From Chinchilla lanigera (taxonomy: Eukaryota > Chordata > Mammalia > Rodentia > Chinchillidae): DNA of 64,000 bases. The stretch is taken from NCBI RefSeq assembly GCF_000276665.1, contig NW_004955418.1, positions 6,598,489 through 6,662,488 on the forward strand, given 5' to 3'. Each line of letters opens with the position of its first letter. Positions within the stretch are counted from its first letter, which is position 1. The position numbers were made by a program, and so were the translations under genes. Below are positions 34,697 through 46,500 of this stretch, piece by piece. The notes beneath the pieces were generated by a model. The model made no database searches. It was not told the DNA's origin and saw only the letters and a list, made by a program, of their open reading frames with translations.

Positions 34697-34956
34697 NNNN
34701 NNNNNNNNNNNNNNNNNNNNNNNNNNNNNNNNNNNNNNNNNNNNNNNNNNNNNNNNNNNNNNNNNNNNNNNNNNNNNNNNNNNNNNNNNNNNNNNNNNNN
34801 NNNNNNNNNNNNNNNNNNNNNNNNNNNNNNNNNNNNNNNNNNNNNNNNNNNNNNNNNNNNNNNNNNNNNNNNNNNNNNNNNNNNNNNNNNNNNNNNNNNN
34901 NNNNNNNNNNNNNNNNNNNNNNNNNNNNNNNNNNNNNNNNNNNNNNNNNNNNNNNN
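34697..34956. other. Assembly gap (260 N)
   Basis: Unknown bases inside the L1 ORF2, between the endonuclease and RT sections. Apparent reading frames that cross it are artefacts. Confidence 1.
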
Positions 34957-37537
34957 TAATAAGATGGAAACTCAGAAGTGGACAGATTCCTAGATAGATA
35001 CAAATTACCAAACTCAATAAAAAAGATACAAAAATCCTTGATAAACTAATATCAATCAATGAAATTGGTGATGTAATTAAAAACCTACCACCAAAGAAAT
35101 GCCCATTCCCTGAAGGGTTCATTGCTGAATTGTATAAGAAATTTAGAGAAGGCCTAACACTCTACTTCTCAAACTCTTTAATGAAATTGAAAAGGAAGCA
35201 GTATTCCCAAATTCATTACTGTAAGCAAGCATTACCCTGATACCAAAACTGGAGAAGGACCCAACTAAGAGAATTACAGACCAATCTTCCTAATGAACAT
35301 AGAGGTAAACATCCTCAATAAGATACTGGTACCTGATTACAACAAATTATCAAGAAGATTATACATGAAGACTAAGTGGGATTCATTCCAGGGATGCAGG
35401 GGTGATTCAACATATGTAAATCAATAAATGTATTACACCCTATTAACACAGTCAAGGACTAAAATCATATAATCATCTCAATAGATGCAGAAAAGCTTTT
35501 GACAAAGTCCAGCACCCATTCATGATAAAAACCCTGCAGAAAACTGGAATAGATGGTCTTTCTCGCAATCTGATAAAAGCCACCTATGACAAACTAACAG
35601 TAAGCATCATACTAAATGGACAAAGCCTGAAAGCTTTCACTCTAAAATCAGGAACAAGACAAGGATGCCCACTGTCTCCATTCTTATTACTCAACATAGT
35701 CTTAGAAACTTTAGCCAGAGCAATTAGAACGAAGTAAAAGGAATAACAATAGGAAAGGAAGAAGTTATAAATTATCATTTTTTATAGATGACATGATACT
35801 CCACAAAGAAGTCCCCAAAACTCCACTAAAAAAACTGCTACATTTAATAAGCAAATTCAGTATCGTAACTGGATACAAAATGAACACTCAAAAATCAGTA
35901 GACAAATTCACTGAGAGAGAAATTAGGGAAACAATAGCTTTCACAATAGAATCCAAAAAAAGTAATACCTAAGCATTAACTTACAAAACATGTAAAAGAC
36001 CTCTACATATAAAACTACAGTACTCTGTAAAAGGAGATTGAAGTGGATATCAGAAAATGAAGAGATATGCCTTGTTCTTGGGTAGAAAGAAACAAAATAG
36101 TGAAAATGGCCATACTTGCAAAACAGATTTAATGCAATTCCGATCAAAATTCAAACAGCATATCTCACAGAATTGGAGAAAATAGTCCTAAAATTCATTT
36201 GGAACCAAGGAGAGCTAGAATAGCAAAAGCAGTTCTGGACAACAAAGGCAAGGCGGGGGCATCACAATCCCTGACTTGAAATTACACTGTAAAGTTGTGA
36301 TAAAAACAAGGGAGCACTGGCAAAAAAAACACACGCAAAGATCAAGGGAATAGATTAGAAGATGCAGAAACAACTCCAGACATACTCAGCCACCTTATCT
36401 TTGACAAAGGTGCCAAACACATTCTCTGGATGAAAGATAGCCTCTTTAATAAATGGTGCTGGAAAAACTGGCTCTGCACATGCCAAAGGTTAAAATTGAA
36501 CCCATATCTTTCAGCATGCATTAAACAAAATTCAAAATGGACCAAAGATCTAAATATTAAAATGGAAACATAAATTCTGCTGGAAAATAGAATAGGTAAA
36601 ACTCTCATTGATATAGGCAAAGAGTTTATGAATAAAATCCCAGTCGCATGGGAACTATCACAAAGAATCAGCAACTGGGATCTCATCTTATTAAAAAGCT
36701 TTTGCACAGCAAGAGAAACCACCAACAGAGTAGAGACAACCCACAATGTGGGAAAAAATGTTTGCCAATTATTCTAAAACAAAGTATTAGTTCCCAGAAC
36801 ATATAGAGAACTCAAAAAAATTAGACCTTCCAAATTTAAAGACCCAATCTAAAAATGGGCATCTGAGATGAATGTATACTTCTCAGATGAAGAAATATAA
36901 ACAGCAAATAAATATTATTTGAGATATGCACATTAAAACAACACTGAGATTCCATCTCACCTAGGAAATAATGCCTATTATCAGAAAATCAACCAGTAAC
37001 AATTGCTGGAGGGGCTTTGGGGAAAAAGGAACCCTTCTCCAGTGTTAGTGAGAGTGTAGACTGGTACAGCCGCTGTGGAAATCAGTGTGGAGAATCCTCA
37101 AAAAACTAGGGTTGGAGGTCTCATTTGACTCAGCTCTTCCCCTTCTGGGCGTCCTCTGAAGAATTAGAAGCATTGTACCACAGCAGTATATGTGCACCTA
37201 TATTTATAGCAGCACAATTTATAATAACTAGATCTTGGAAGCAACCTAAATGCCCATCAACTGAGAAATGGATAAAAAAAGATGTGGACTTTTACTACAA
37301 TGGAGTACTACTCAGCCATAAAGAAGGTAAACTAGAGACTTTATAGGTAAATGCATGCAACTAGAAACCATACTCATAAGTGAAATAAATCAGATGCACA
37401 TGTGTAAAAATCATATTGTCTCCCTAGTGTGAGAAACTGAAAGAGTAAATAAGATCCAAAGTGTACAATAGATATGGTAAAGTGGGAAGGAGGGAGAAAC
37501 TGGAATGGGGGAATGGAGAACAGAAGGAAGGGATAAG

Positions 37538-37557
37538 CAATAGATAGATAGATAGAT
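37538..37557 (+). repeat. (GATA)n short microsatellite
   Basis: Five or so ATAG/GATA units inside the L1 3'UTR. Confidence 0.9.
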
Positions 37558-37791
37558 GTCAGATAATATAGTTATACTACTAATTTCTCTTAATTCTTTG
37601 AAAAGAAAGTTTTGTGCTGACATTGCGTGAACAATTAAATGTCAGTATCCTGTACCCTTAGTAACTAATTTAAGAATAACTATATGCAATGTATTAACCA
37701 TTGTTACCTTCATTATCTCCCTGGTATCTTATTTTGACATTTTCTTTTACTGTTTCTCTCTTTAAAATTAAAAAAAAAAAAAGGAGACAAG

Positions 37792-40700
37792 CTGTTATAA
37801 ATTTGCTGGGGTGGGCTTTGGTCTGGTTGATCCATATTGCAGTTCTGCCTTTGCAAGATGCTCTGGGAGAAAGCTTTTTTGTTTATTCCAGTTTCCATGA
37901 AGTAATTGTTTCTGTCTTTCTGTTTGGTGCAGTGTATATCTTTGAGAGGCTCTGATAAAATCCAAGGTGACATAGGGTGAGGGTAATGACTGGAAACTTC
38001 TTGGTGCTCATTGGTAGTTTAATGTCTCTGTAAATCTCTTATCTTGGTGTCCGCAGTCTTGAAGTAAGTGAGATGAGATAGGGGTAATCAGCCTTTTATT
38101 GCCAGCTTTTAGACAGTTAATCCCTAAATGATTAACATGTTTACATGCATAGCTGAGCAGGAATATGACCCAAAGTTTATGGTAATATAGGAAAAGGATA
38201 AAAAAATGAAAGTCAAGCTTTATTCTGCTTCTAGGGCAGAGCATCCAGGTGAGAAAATGGCAAGTAAAGGTATCAGGATTGCTGCAGATAAGATGGTAGG
38301 AGCTCCATAAAAGAGGAAGGAAGAGGAGAAGCAGAGTCAATGAAAGGGCCATGAAACCTGGAAAAAGAAAGAGAATGGTTTGATAAACATGAATTACTAA
38401 TGAAAACTTCGCATACTTTTTTCGGACTGGAGTTTCCTAGATGGAAAGGCCCAGTGTGGCAGTGGGGCCCAGGAAGAGCACTGTTGTCAGGGCCAAGAAA
38501 CCTGGAAATCACTCCTTTTGTTCCCTGTCAGAGTCTTGATTATAATGGAAATGCTGCCAGACCCTTAATTGTGAAAGTACAGCAGGACATTACTATATTT
38601 CATCACTTGTTAGAAAGAGCACTTGTGGCCTATTCACTAGAAATCTATTAAATATGACATGAAGACAGATTGCACTCCATTTTTTTCAGTGGCATTTTAA
38701 TCGGGATGTAGGCTTAGTAAAATGGTTGCTAGAACCCTTGTCTGTGTGTCCTACCAATTAACCTAAAATCTGCATAAATGTAGTGTAGCCAGGCAGCAAT
38801 TTTAGCAATGCATGTTTTTTCTTTAGTTTCAGCAAAGGAAAGTTTCATTTTGAAATATCAGTGTTGTTTTTATAGCAAGTTCATTGCCATGTATTATACT
38901 TATCAAAGCACTGAGGTGAAAGGACTATAAAACAGAATACTCACTTCATCGTTGTGTTACTGAATGTTGAAGGATTTGTTTTTATAGGAACCTGGTACAT
39001 TTCCTTGACATACTAATCTGAAAGTCTTTTGTACAGATAAGGTCAATATTGATGGTTCAGTACTATAATCCTATAAAGCATCCCCTGATGTACTTTAAAG
39101 TACAAATATCCTTTTAAGTGTTCAGTTTACAAATGAAAGAAAATTCATTTATGTATTATCTACATACCAGTGAAAGATTAGATTCTCTCTGACTTTAAAT
39201 GCAGAGCACTGTGTATTGAAATACATGTTACCTCTTTGTGTTTAAAGTTCATCTTTGCCTGTATTTGTTTATTTTATTTCACTTAAAGAATATTACTGAA
39301 ACTCTTCTCATTAAGGTATCATTATAGTTAGGTCTCTACTCTCTGTAATACTCTATTATATTAGAAATGATGAACCATGAACTAGCAATCATGTATAACA
39401 GTTTTTCAAAATTAGCTGTAGTCTTTGTACATTTTTCCTAATAAAGTTAAACATTTTATCTAGAGAAAGGCATAATATCTTCAGCTGTAATAAAGGGAAG
39501 GAGTAGGAGGGTAAAATACTCAACTGTGTATGGCTGTAGAATAAATGTTTGTTTTTATTTACTATGTTTACTCATTGGATTTTTTCCCTTTTGCATGCTG
39601 GCAAGAATATCAAGGACAGTGTTTTTCCTGTGTAATATTTTCTGCCCTCTGCCATAATTTGTTAAGCCTAAAGACAAGAAACTGGCACTGCCAATTGAGA
39701 TTTCTGAGAGAATATACCTTTTTCTGAGCAGAGAGAAGTATTCAATTAGACCAGTGAGTATAGCTACTCCCTGCCCTGGTTAGGCAACTTCCCACCTTCA
39801 CTCTGTGTTCTGCTCCACCTAGAGGTCATTCTTGTAGTGAACTATCTTTCTTGTGGAGATAAAAATGCACTGACCACAGTGGTGGCCACTCCTTGTAAAT
39901 ATCCTCTTGGATATATATGTGACCAACACATCTAACACGTGTAGATACAAAAGAAGAAAAAACCTTAAGTTGGTATCAGGATTCTGGCTAATGAGTCCTT
40001 TGGCTATGAACAGGATCACATCCATAGAGTTTATTTAACGCCCACGTCTCTGTCTCTTTAGCCTTCTCTCCACGTGAATTCTGGGATTCTTCCTACATTT
40101 TTTAAACCATTTTCCCCTCGTCTGGTCCCTGTGACCTTATTGATGTGTCTTCTTATAATCATGTCTCATCTCCTCAGTTTCTTAATGACAGCCAAGCATA
40201 GATTCACATTTGTAACCCTACCTGAATTTAATGTATTCTTGCCAGTATGAGAAAATGATAATACAATAAAATATTATTATATTATTAATATATTAAAATA
40301 CTATTTCATTAACTAAGACTTGTGTGTACTTTTAAATTTATATACTTTTAGAATTAAAGTTAACTGAAGGGTTGTCCTGATAGCCCTTCAGGTATGAAGA
40401 TGATTATTTTATTGAAGTCCTTTAATCATTTTGTTCATAATAAGATTTCACCATTCTGGGGACCTTGACACTCTACTGGTGTAGCTTTTGTAGAATACGG
40501 ATTACTCATTTCATTTGACAACAGTGATGTGTTACTGTTGCTTCTTACAGGTCTTGTGATACATCTTGGTATACTTCAAATAAACAAACATTTTCCCCAC
40601 CAAAAAGGAGAGGATTAAATTTAAAGATTTGTTAGAGTGTGCAAGATATATTTACATTTAAGTTTTTATTTTCTGAGTCTCTTTTCTTTGTAGATCTTAA

Positions 40701-41445
40701 GTGTAAGGAAATACATTATATTTCTTAAAATCCAAAGGCATGAAAAAAATCCTTTGCACTTATTCTGTTATATCACATGATCTAAGATTGATGTTCTCTA
40801 AGAGATAGCTTAGGATTCATGATGAGTACTTGTTAAAGTAAACTACAAAAGCCCTAGTTAGCTGTTAGTCCCAAAATAGAAATGGTCATTATCAACAATC
40901 AAGCCCCTCTTAATAGATTCTTACTATTTTAGAGGCATCCATAATGTTTGCTTCCTCATTTCCAAGAAGGGGCCTATGAGAGAATTAGTTCCTGGAGTGC
41001 AGCTGTCAGACTCCAGAGTCTCAGCAAGGGATCCTGAGTTGGAAAACCAGCTTTCCAAAGGGTCACAGAAGCAGAAACTGATTTCTCACACACCATTACA
41101 CAGTATAACTAACATAACAAATGCCAAATGATTGCTGGTACTAATGGGTAGGTGGATGTTTACTTTGTGTGGTTACCATGGATTTCCTTAACATTGATGA
41201 GCCCACCAATTGAGTTCCTGGAACTTTAAGGAAATAGTAATGATATGATTAGCTTGACTCCAAAATTTGAAAAGGGTTTATTTGAATGATAGTTACAACT
41301 AAGTCTGCCTTGCTTTGATTTAATATATTATCCTATCCTGAGGAAAGTACATAAATCTATTTAATCCAAGGAGATCTATGTACATTTTATATATATAGTT
41401 TATTGAATACATTGATTCATGCACAAAGTTCATGGAGCTCTTAAC
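37792..41445 (+). other. Intron, largely unique
   Basis: No SINE or LINE I recognise for about 3.6 kb. Frames at 37701-37955, 38008-38352 (minus), 38273-38512 (minus) and 38400-38651 overlap on both strands without family resemblance. AT-rich tracts occur near 40255-40310. Confidence 0.55.
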
Positions 41446-41449
41446 CAGA

Positions 41450-41582
41450 ATAAGCACTTCACATGCACTGTTCCATTTAATCTTCACAAGACATAACTAT
41501 CTCAGTTTTACAGATTAGAAAACACAGAGAGAGGTTAATTTGTCAATGATGCACATTAATAAGAAGCAGGAATTAAACTTCA
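41450..41582 (+). repeat. MIR SINE
   Basis: TAAGCACTTCACATGCACTG, TCCATTTAATCTTCACAAG, ATCTCAGTTTTACAGATTAG, AAAACACAGAGAGAGGTTAA, then AAGAAGCAGGAATTAAACTT follow the MIR 3' half closely. Confidence 0.9.
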
Positions 41583-44155
41583 TTGGGCCCCACAGCATCC
41601 TTATTACCTAGAAGCATCAGCATAACCCTTTAGAGCCCCAAGTGAATCACAAACACTGGGAGTTATACAAAGTCATGAGCACACACTTCCTGTCCGCAAG
41701 TCTCTGCCACATGTGTCACCAAACCTTTATTCTATTAAATGATACAAATACATCATGACCCCTGAGAGAGAAAAGGTAGGACTTTTTATGCAGTATTTAG
41801 TACTGTGTAAAATAGCAAGTTGATCCAGCAATTCTTGGTTAACTGAATATTGTGTATTAGTTTGCAGTAGGTAAAATAATTCAAACAATAACATTTCCCC
41901 CTATCTTTCAGACATTCTTTTGCTGACTCGAATAATTGCAGATTTGGAGGAAATCGAAAAAATTGAGGTAGAAAATTCTAGGTTTTTCCACATTTTTAAT
42001 ACCTTCTACTTCTTCTAACCAGTGGAGATAAATAGACTTTTAAAATAAAGTCATGATTCTTCCAAATGGCCATATATCAGTCTCTAAAGAAGTCAGCATG
42101 TATCATGTAGAACATGTGGAGATTTATGATCCCTTGCAGAACACTAGCAGAAATCTTACAGTCTTCTCAAAATTGTATTTGGCTTTTAAGCTCTTTTATA
42201 TTGATAGGTTTTTTATCTGTCTATAAAAATGATATCTATTTATCGTCTATTATATGAAAGATTTAGAAATTGCGGGTTAAAAAATCACCAGTACCAGCAT
42301 TCAGACATACACCCATTCTAGTCTTTTGTTGAATTTCCTGCTATTGTCTTCCCCTTTGCTAAATGCATTCTAAGAATCTGAGTACTCCAATATTTAAATT
42401 AATTTCTGTATTATATAACCACTTTAGAACATGACCTCCTTTTGTATACTTATCTTAATATTGAATTGTTGAACATTTTTTTCCACAAAATTCATATTAC
42501 TTTTTATTATGTCAACCATATATGTTTCTTTTCTGGAAAAAAAAAAAAAAAAACAACACAACAGATTTAATTAGGTTAGAAAGAATGACTTAACTAAGCT
42601 AGAAATCGAAGAGCAAGACTCCGCCTTAAGCTTTACAAATGGAATCTTCAAATATTTAAACCTTCTTTAAAAAATACAACTATTTTTGTAACAAAATTAA
42701 ACTATAGAAATGTACATCTAGATTGATCCAGATTCTATGCATCCTTGTTTTTTTAAATCTCTGTAACACTTTATGTCTTCTTGAAGACAGTAAATTCATT
42801 CTGCCAATTTTAATTCAAAAGTCAAATGCCACCAGTCTTAATGCCATTGTAATGAAAACCACTCTGTTATAAAAGATAACCACATCCCAGGACAATGACA
42901 TATTTATTTTGTATTCTTTAATATAATAGTGCCAAAATAAATCAAAATCGTATATATTTTTAAAATCTCCTGTATCTTTAATCTTCAATGTTGCATACAA
43001 CTTTTAAAAGTCTGTATTTGGTAGGAATAGATTATAAGATGATAATATATTAGAACTGAAAATAAATACTGTGATCCTGTTCTCAGTGTACCGTGTACTT
43101 GACCATGGACTTAATCCTGTTAATTAAATTGTTTGCAAGAACTATAGTGAAAAGTAGGATTACTATAAAGAAGCGAATCTCTGGAAGTTTTTGGCAAGTC
43201 TTCTAAGTTTGTAGGTTTGTATTACCCAGCCTGTCTTACCCTGGAGGTGCTAATGAGCAATCAAAGCAAATAGATGTGGAGAAGGAAGGAAGAGGACCAC
43301 ATTTAAGTGTATTTATAGGCAATTCATAGCTCAGTGACTAGAAATTGAGTATCTGAATATTGGTTTTATAAACTAGCATATTTTAAAGTTAAGAACTTTC
43401 TCAAGTTCTTTTACTCAGAGAACAAAGCCTGTCACTTTACTGTATTTTTAGGACTCTTGTCTAGGGCAGGCTTTGATATAAATAAATGATGCATTACCAT
43501 TATATGCAGACAGAAATGTGTATGCCAGCAGAAAACTAAATGGGAGAGAATTGTATGTTTATACAATTCCAAGGTCAGTTCAGTAACACTTTGCTGAACA
43601 TCGCAGCTCATATTTTTTTCCTCCTTTTGATACATGTTCCTTTTTCTGTTAGCAGATATTCCTTTATCAAGCATTCCATACCTTTCAGTCTATTAAGACA
43701 ATTTTTTATAATTCTTTCAAGTCATTTCTTTCTAGTTCTATAAATATCTGAGAAGCAGTTGCACAAAACAACTCCGTCAGAAATAACTCATTTTGGAACT
43801 AAAAATAATTAGCAAATGACCAATCAAGAGACACTATACCAGTTGAATTTTCAGTCACTGAATGTTTTGATTAACAGAACACTCTTCTTTAAGAGCATTG
43901 CTGTTATCTCTAAGTATGTTTGTATCTTTGGAGATTGCAGCATCAGTAACAAATGTCTGATGGAAATTGGTCTAGTATCAAATATTTTGAGTGGAAATTA
44001 AGTTTACTTAATTCATTAAAAATTACCAATGAAGAAAGACTTTACAACTCTTAAGAGTAATTGCTATACTCTTTCTTTGTTTAACTATATAATAGGGTGT
44101 AGGGTTTACAGTCCACAAGGTAAAGGAATCTTCGTAACTGAACTCATTTTAACTT
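41583..44155 (+). other. Intron, mostly unclassified
   Basis: It contains an exon-like block at 41912-41967 (see findings) and a poly(A) run at 42537-42553 followed by CAACACAACAG. Open frames at 42815-43000 (minus), 43432-43674 (minus), 43540-43743 and 43816-44001 have no recognisable product. Confidence 0.5.
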
Positions 44156-44159
44156 TAAT

Positions 44160-44240
44160 TTTTTTTGTTCTGGGGTTGAAACCTAGGACTTCAGACATTA
44201 AAAGTATGTACTCTGCCACTAAGTTTTACTTCTGTACCCT
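44160..44240 (-). repeat. Old ID SINE, minus strand
   Basis: GGGGTTGAAACCTAGGACTT, AAAAGTATGTACTCTGCCAC and TAAGTTTTACTTCTGTACCC match the antisense ID order ('ggggattgaacccaggacct ... gtgctctaccactgagctac'). Confidence 0.7.
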
Positions 44241-44754
44241 AAAGTTAATTTTAGTTAACTTTTACAGTTAACTAATATTAACTTGTACAGTTAATATTTT
44301 CTTCAGTCAGCAGCCTAACCTCATGACAAGAGCACTATCACAGCTACTAGATAGATCAGGTCTCTTTTCTTAACTGCTTATATTGACCTAATATATTTTT
44401 CTATTTTTCCTGTAATTTTACATTTTAAAGGGTTAGTTACTTGTTGGTGTTTTAAAAGTTCTACAGTGATAATAATTAATATAGTAACAGAAAATCTTTA
44501 CAAAAACATTGGTTTTAATTTTATTTTCATGTTTTGCCAATAGCAAGCATTCCCAAAATGGTATGACTTCCTTCATTAAACAAAAATATTATCCTGCATA
44601 GAGTAAAAGAAAGTAGTTGGTAGAATAATTATCAATTTAGTATCTACTTTAATTTAGCCTATAAATTGCTAACCCTTATCAATAAATAAGATTTTGTCTA
44701 ATTAGTTCCCATCATAATTAGGTAAGTGGGATTTACTCCCTAAAGTCCCCCTCG

Positions 44755-45980
44755 TAGACCACGGGGGCCTGTTGATTGGAGATCTTCAGGATTCAGTCCT
44801 AGTGCTCATGTTCGATTCCATTCTGCATTTTCATTATTTCTTGGGTGATGGAATTAAAGGCATACTGATTAAGTTTGGAGATTATGCTAAGCTAACAGGA
44901 GCTACAAAAACTAGGAAAGCTAAAACTGGAATTCAAAATCACCTTAATAAATTATATAAATCACATTTAAAAATAGAGAACAAATTGAAGGTTATATCCT
45001 GCGAGAGAAAGCAAACTGTACTGTCAGTAAACCATACACCATAGCACAGACATGACAAGAGGAGGACTGTGATCTCAAGGTGAGTCAGAGGAGTGCTGCC
45101 CACTCTAGAACAAGACTCCAAGGGCTAACTGCCTCAGAAAAGGCAGACTTAGCTCCTTGTGGCCAGAGCCAGAGAAAATTAAAACAAGATACATCCCGAT
45201 CAGGCTACATTCCCCAAGGACCCAGTGCAGTGAGCTGGTGAGAATAGAGCCTTTTAAACTCAGCACACCTTTGAGCTTCTGTCCATAGAGAGAGTGGATG
45301 CCAGTTCTTTTTCAAAACCATGTGTTCTAGGAGCACATGATGGCTAATAGGGACAGAAATACGTTACAAGCTTGTTGGCCTTTACTAAAGCATGCTGCAG
45401 CACTCATGTGATACTGGGGTTTAGGGAATTAGAAAATAATCTTTTGTTAGGTTTGACATTGTAAAACCCTTTATTAAACTGTTTGTTTGACTTTGAGTTT
45501 ATACATTTTAAAGGAAATATGAAAATTGGAAAAGTCTGTAAAAGAAGAACAAAAATGCTTATGGGATATAGAATAGGTCATGTGGGAAAAGATTAAAGAA
45601 GTTTGTTTGCTTAGCATGGAAAACAGAAAGCTAAGAGATGACTTAGTAACTGTCTTTTACTATGTAGAGGCTTATCATAAGAATGCTGACCAGTTCTCTG
45701 TCCCTATAAGAAAGAATAAAAGAAAATTAGTTTAAAATAGCAAGGGAGACTTGCTTTTACAATGAAAGGAATTTCTTGATTATGAAATACTATTAAACGT
45801 TGTGTAAGGGTACCAAGAGACATAATCTTTGAATTTGTTTAAAGTGGAATGAACACAAACTTGGTTGGAAGGTTGAAGAGTTGACCTGCTTTGAAGATAG
45901 TACTGACCCAGGCAATCTCTGGAGGAATTTAATAGTTCTATCCTTTTTATAAAAATATCATAGTCCTCTTTTTTTCTTAT
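44755..45980 (+). mobile_element. Ancient L3/CR1-class LINE, RT and 3' region
   Basis: At 44772-45044 an open frame reads GDLQDSVLVLMFDSI, then GIKGILIKFGDYAKLTGAT and GIQNHLNKLYKSH. This follows the CR1/L3 reverse transcriptase path (LPQGSVLGP-LFNIFINDL, then GI-CTLSKFADDTKLGG, IQ-DLDRLEEW), with FADD decayed to FGDY. Downstream, 45620-45850 retains the L3 3' path (GATGACTTAGTAACTGTCTT, CAAGGGAGACTTGC, TTTGTTTAAAGTGGAATGAA). 45060-45600 is less clear. The whole is long for so old a repeat. Confidence 0.75.
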
Positions 45981-46111
45981 TTGCCTATAAAGATGAATTT
46001 TCATTATATTAAGGCTTCATTTGATAATTCCAAGAGATAACTTCACTTACTGTTTTTCTAGCTCTAAATAATGACACTTTTTATTTTCTGTCTCCTTCTC
46101 TTTCATTTATT

Positions 46112-46500
46112 TGGCAAGTATCTATTGAGTGCCTGCTCTGCATAAAGCACTGTGCTCATGGCTCTGACTGATACAAAGAACTGGACATTTATTCTTTCCC
46201 AAGCATTTACTGGCTACCTCCCCTATGTTAGACACTATATTACCATTCAGAATCCCAGTTAATGTACAAAACTAAACAGCTCACAGTCTAGTGAACGAGA
46301 ATAGTAAGTGAACAGACATTTGTAGTGTTACGTGAAGCATACTGTGTAGAGGATAGGAGCAGACATCTTTGAAGCGCATGGGACATAGTGAATGACTCTC
46401 ATATACATGTGGGTGGGTTTGGGTGATGGAACAGATTCGCTGGAGAGGTGATATTGGAGCTGAAGTGGGATGGGTAGAGAAGGGAGCCCAGTGAGTTCTA
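46112..46500 (+). mobile_element. L2 LINE 3' fragment
   Basis: AAGTATCTATTGAGTGCCTG, AAGCACTGTGCTCATGGCTC, AGCTCACAGTCTAGTGAACG, AATAGTAAGTGAACAGAC and GAGAGGTGATATTGGAGCTG follow the L2 3' order ('gagcacctactatgtgcc ... gagcttacattctagtg ... gaggtgacatttgagc'). Confidence 0.7.

Larger units (their letters stand above)
33888..36600 (+). pseudogene. L1 ORF2 (endonuclease/reverse transcriptase) pseudogene
   Basis: The start resembles L1 ORF2 (ATGACAAGGATAAATCAATA). The frame is then broken by the 61-bp templated insertion at 33943 and many stops. Surviving stretches include 34082-34432 (endonuclease part, with IRIINTYATNTSAPSHIKQI) and 35522-35737 (RT part, with [14 protein letters not shown] and [11 protein letters not shown]). 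The open frame on the opposite strand at 36342-36746 is an antisense shadow. The end coordinate is where I stop following the frame; L1 3' sequence continues beyond it. Confidence 0.85.
33548..37780 (+). mobile_element. LINE-1 insertion, inactive, with target-site duplications
   Basis: An 11-bp direct repeat (AAGGAGACAAG) at 33537-33547 and 37781-37791 bounds the element, which ends in an A-rich tail. It starts with AAGATGGTGGAGTG, a typical L1 5'-end phrase. ORF2 is recognisable in order: endonuclease section (about 34030-34440), reverse transcriptase with DKVQHPF-like and RQGCPLSP motifs (about 35490-35690) and an F-I-D-D-M catalytic motif near 35780. The L1 C-terminal region and 3'UTR follow from about 36400 (for example AAATGGATAAAAAAAGATG at 37265). 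Frameshifts and stops break every frame, so it is dead. A 260-base gap removes part of ORF2 before the RT core, and the ORF1 region is far too short. Confidence 0.93.

Noticed and set aside
34530..35122. Open frames of 116-157 codons crossing the N run
   Set aside because: The apparent length comes from unknown bases translated as X; the real sequence on each side is broken L1.
36342..36746. 134-codon open frame on the minus strand
   Set aside because: It is antisense to the L1 ORF2 C-terminal region, and such shadows are common there.
38008..38651. Possible gene from clustered open frames on both strands
   Set aside because: Frames overlap antisense to each other, start codons lack context, and no domain or splice pattern could be recognised.
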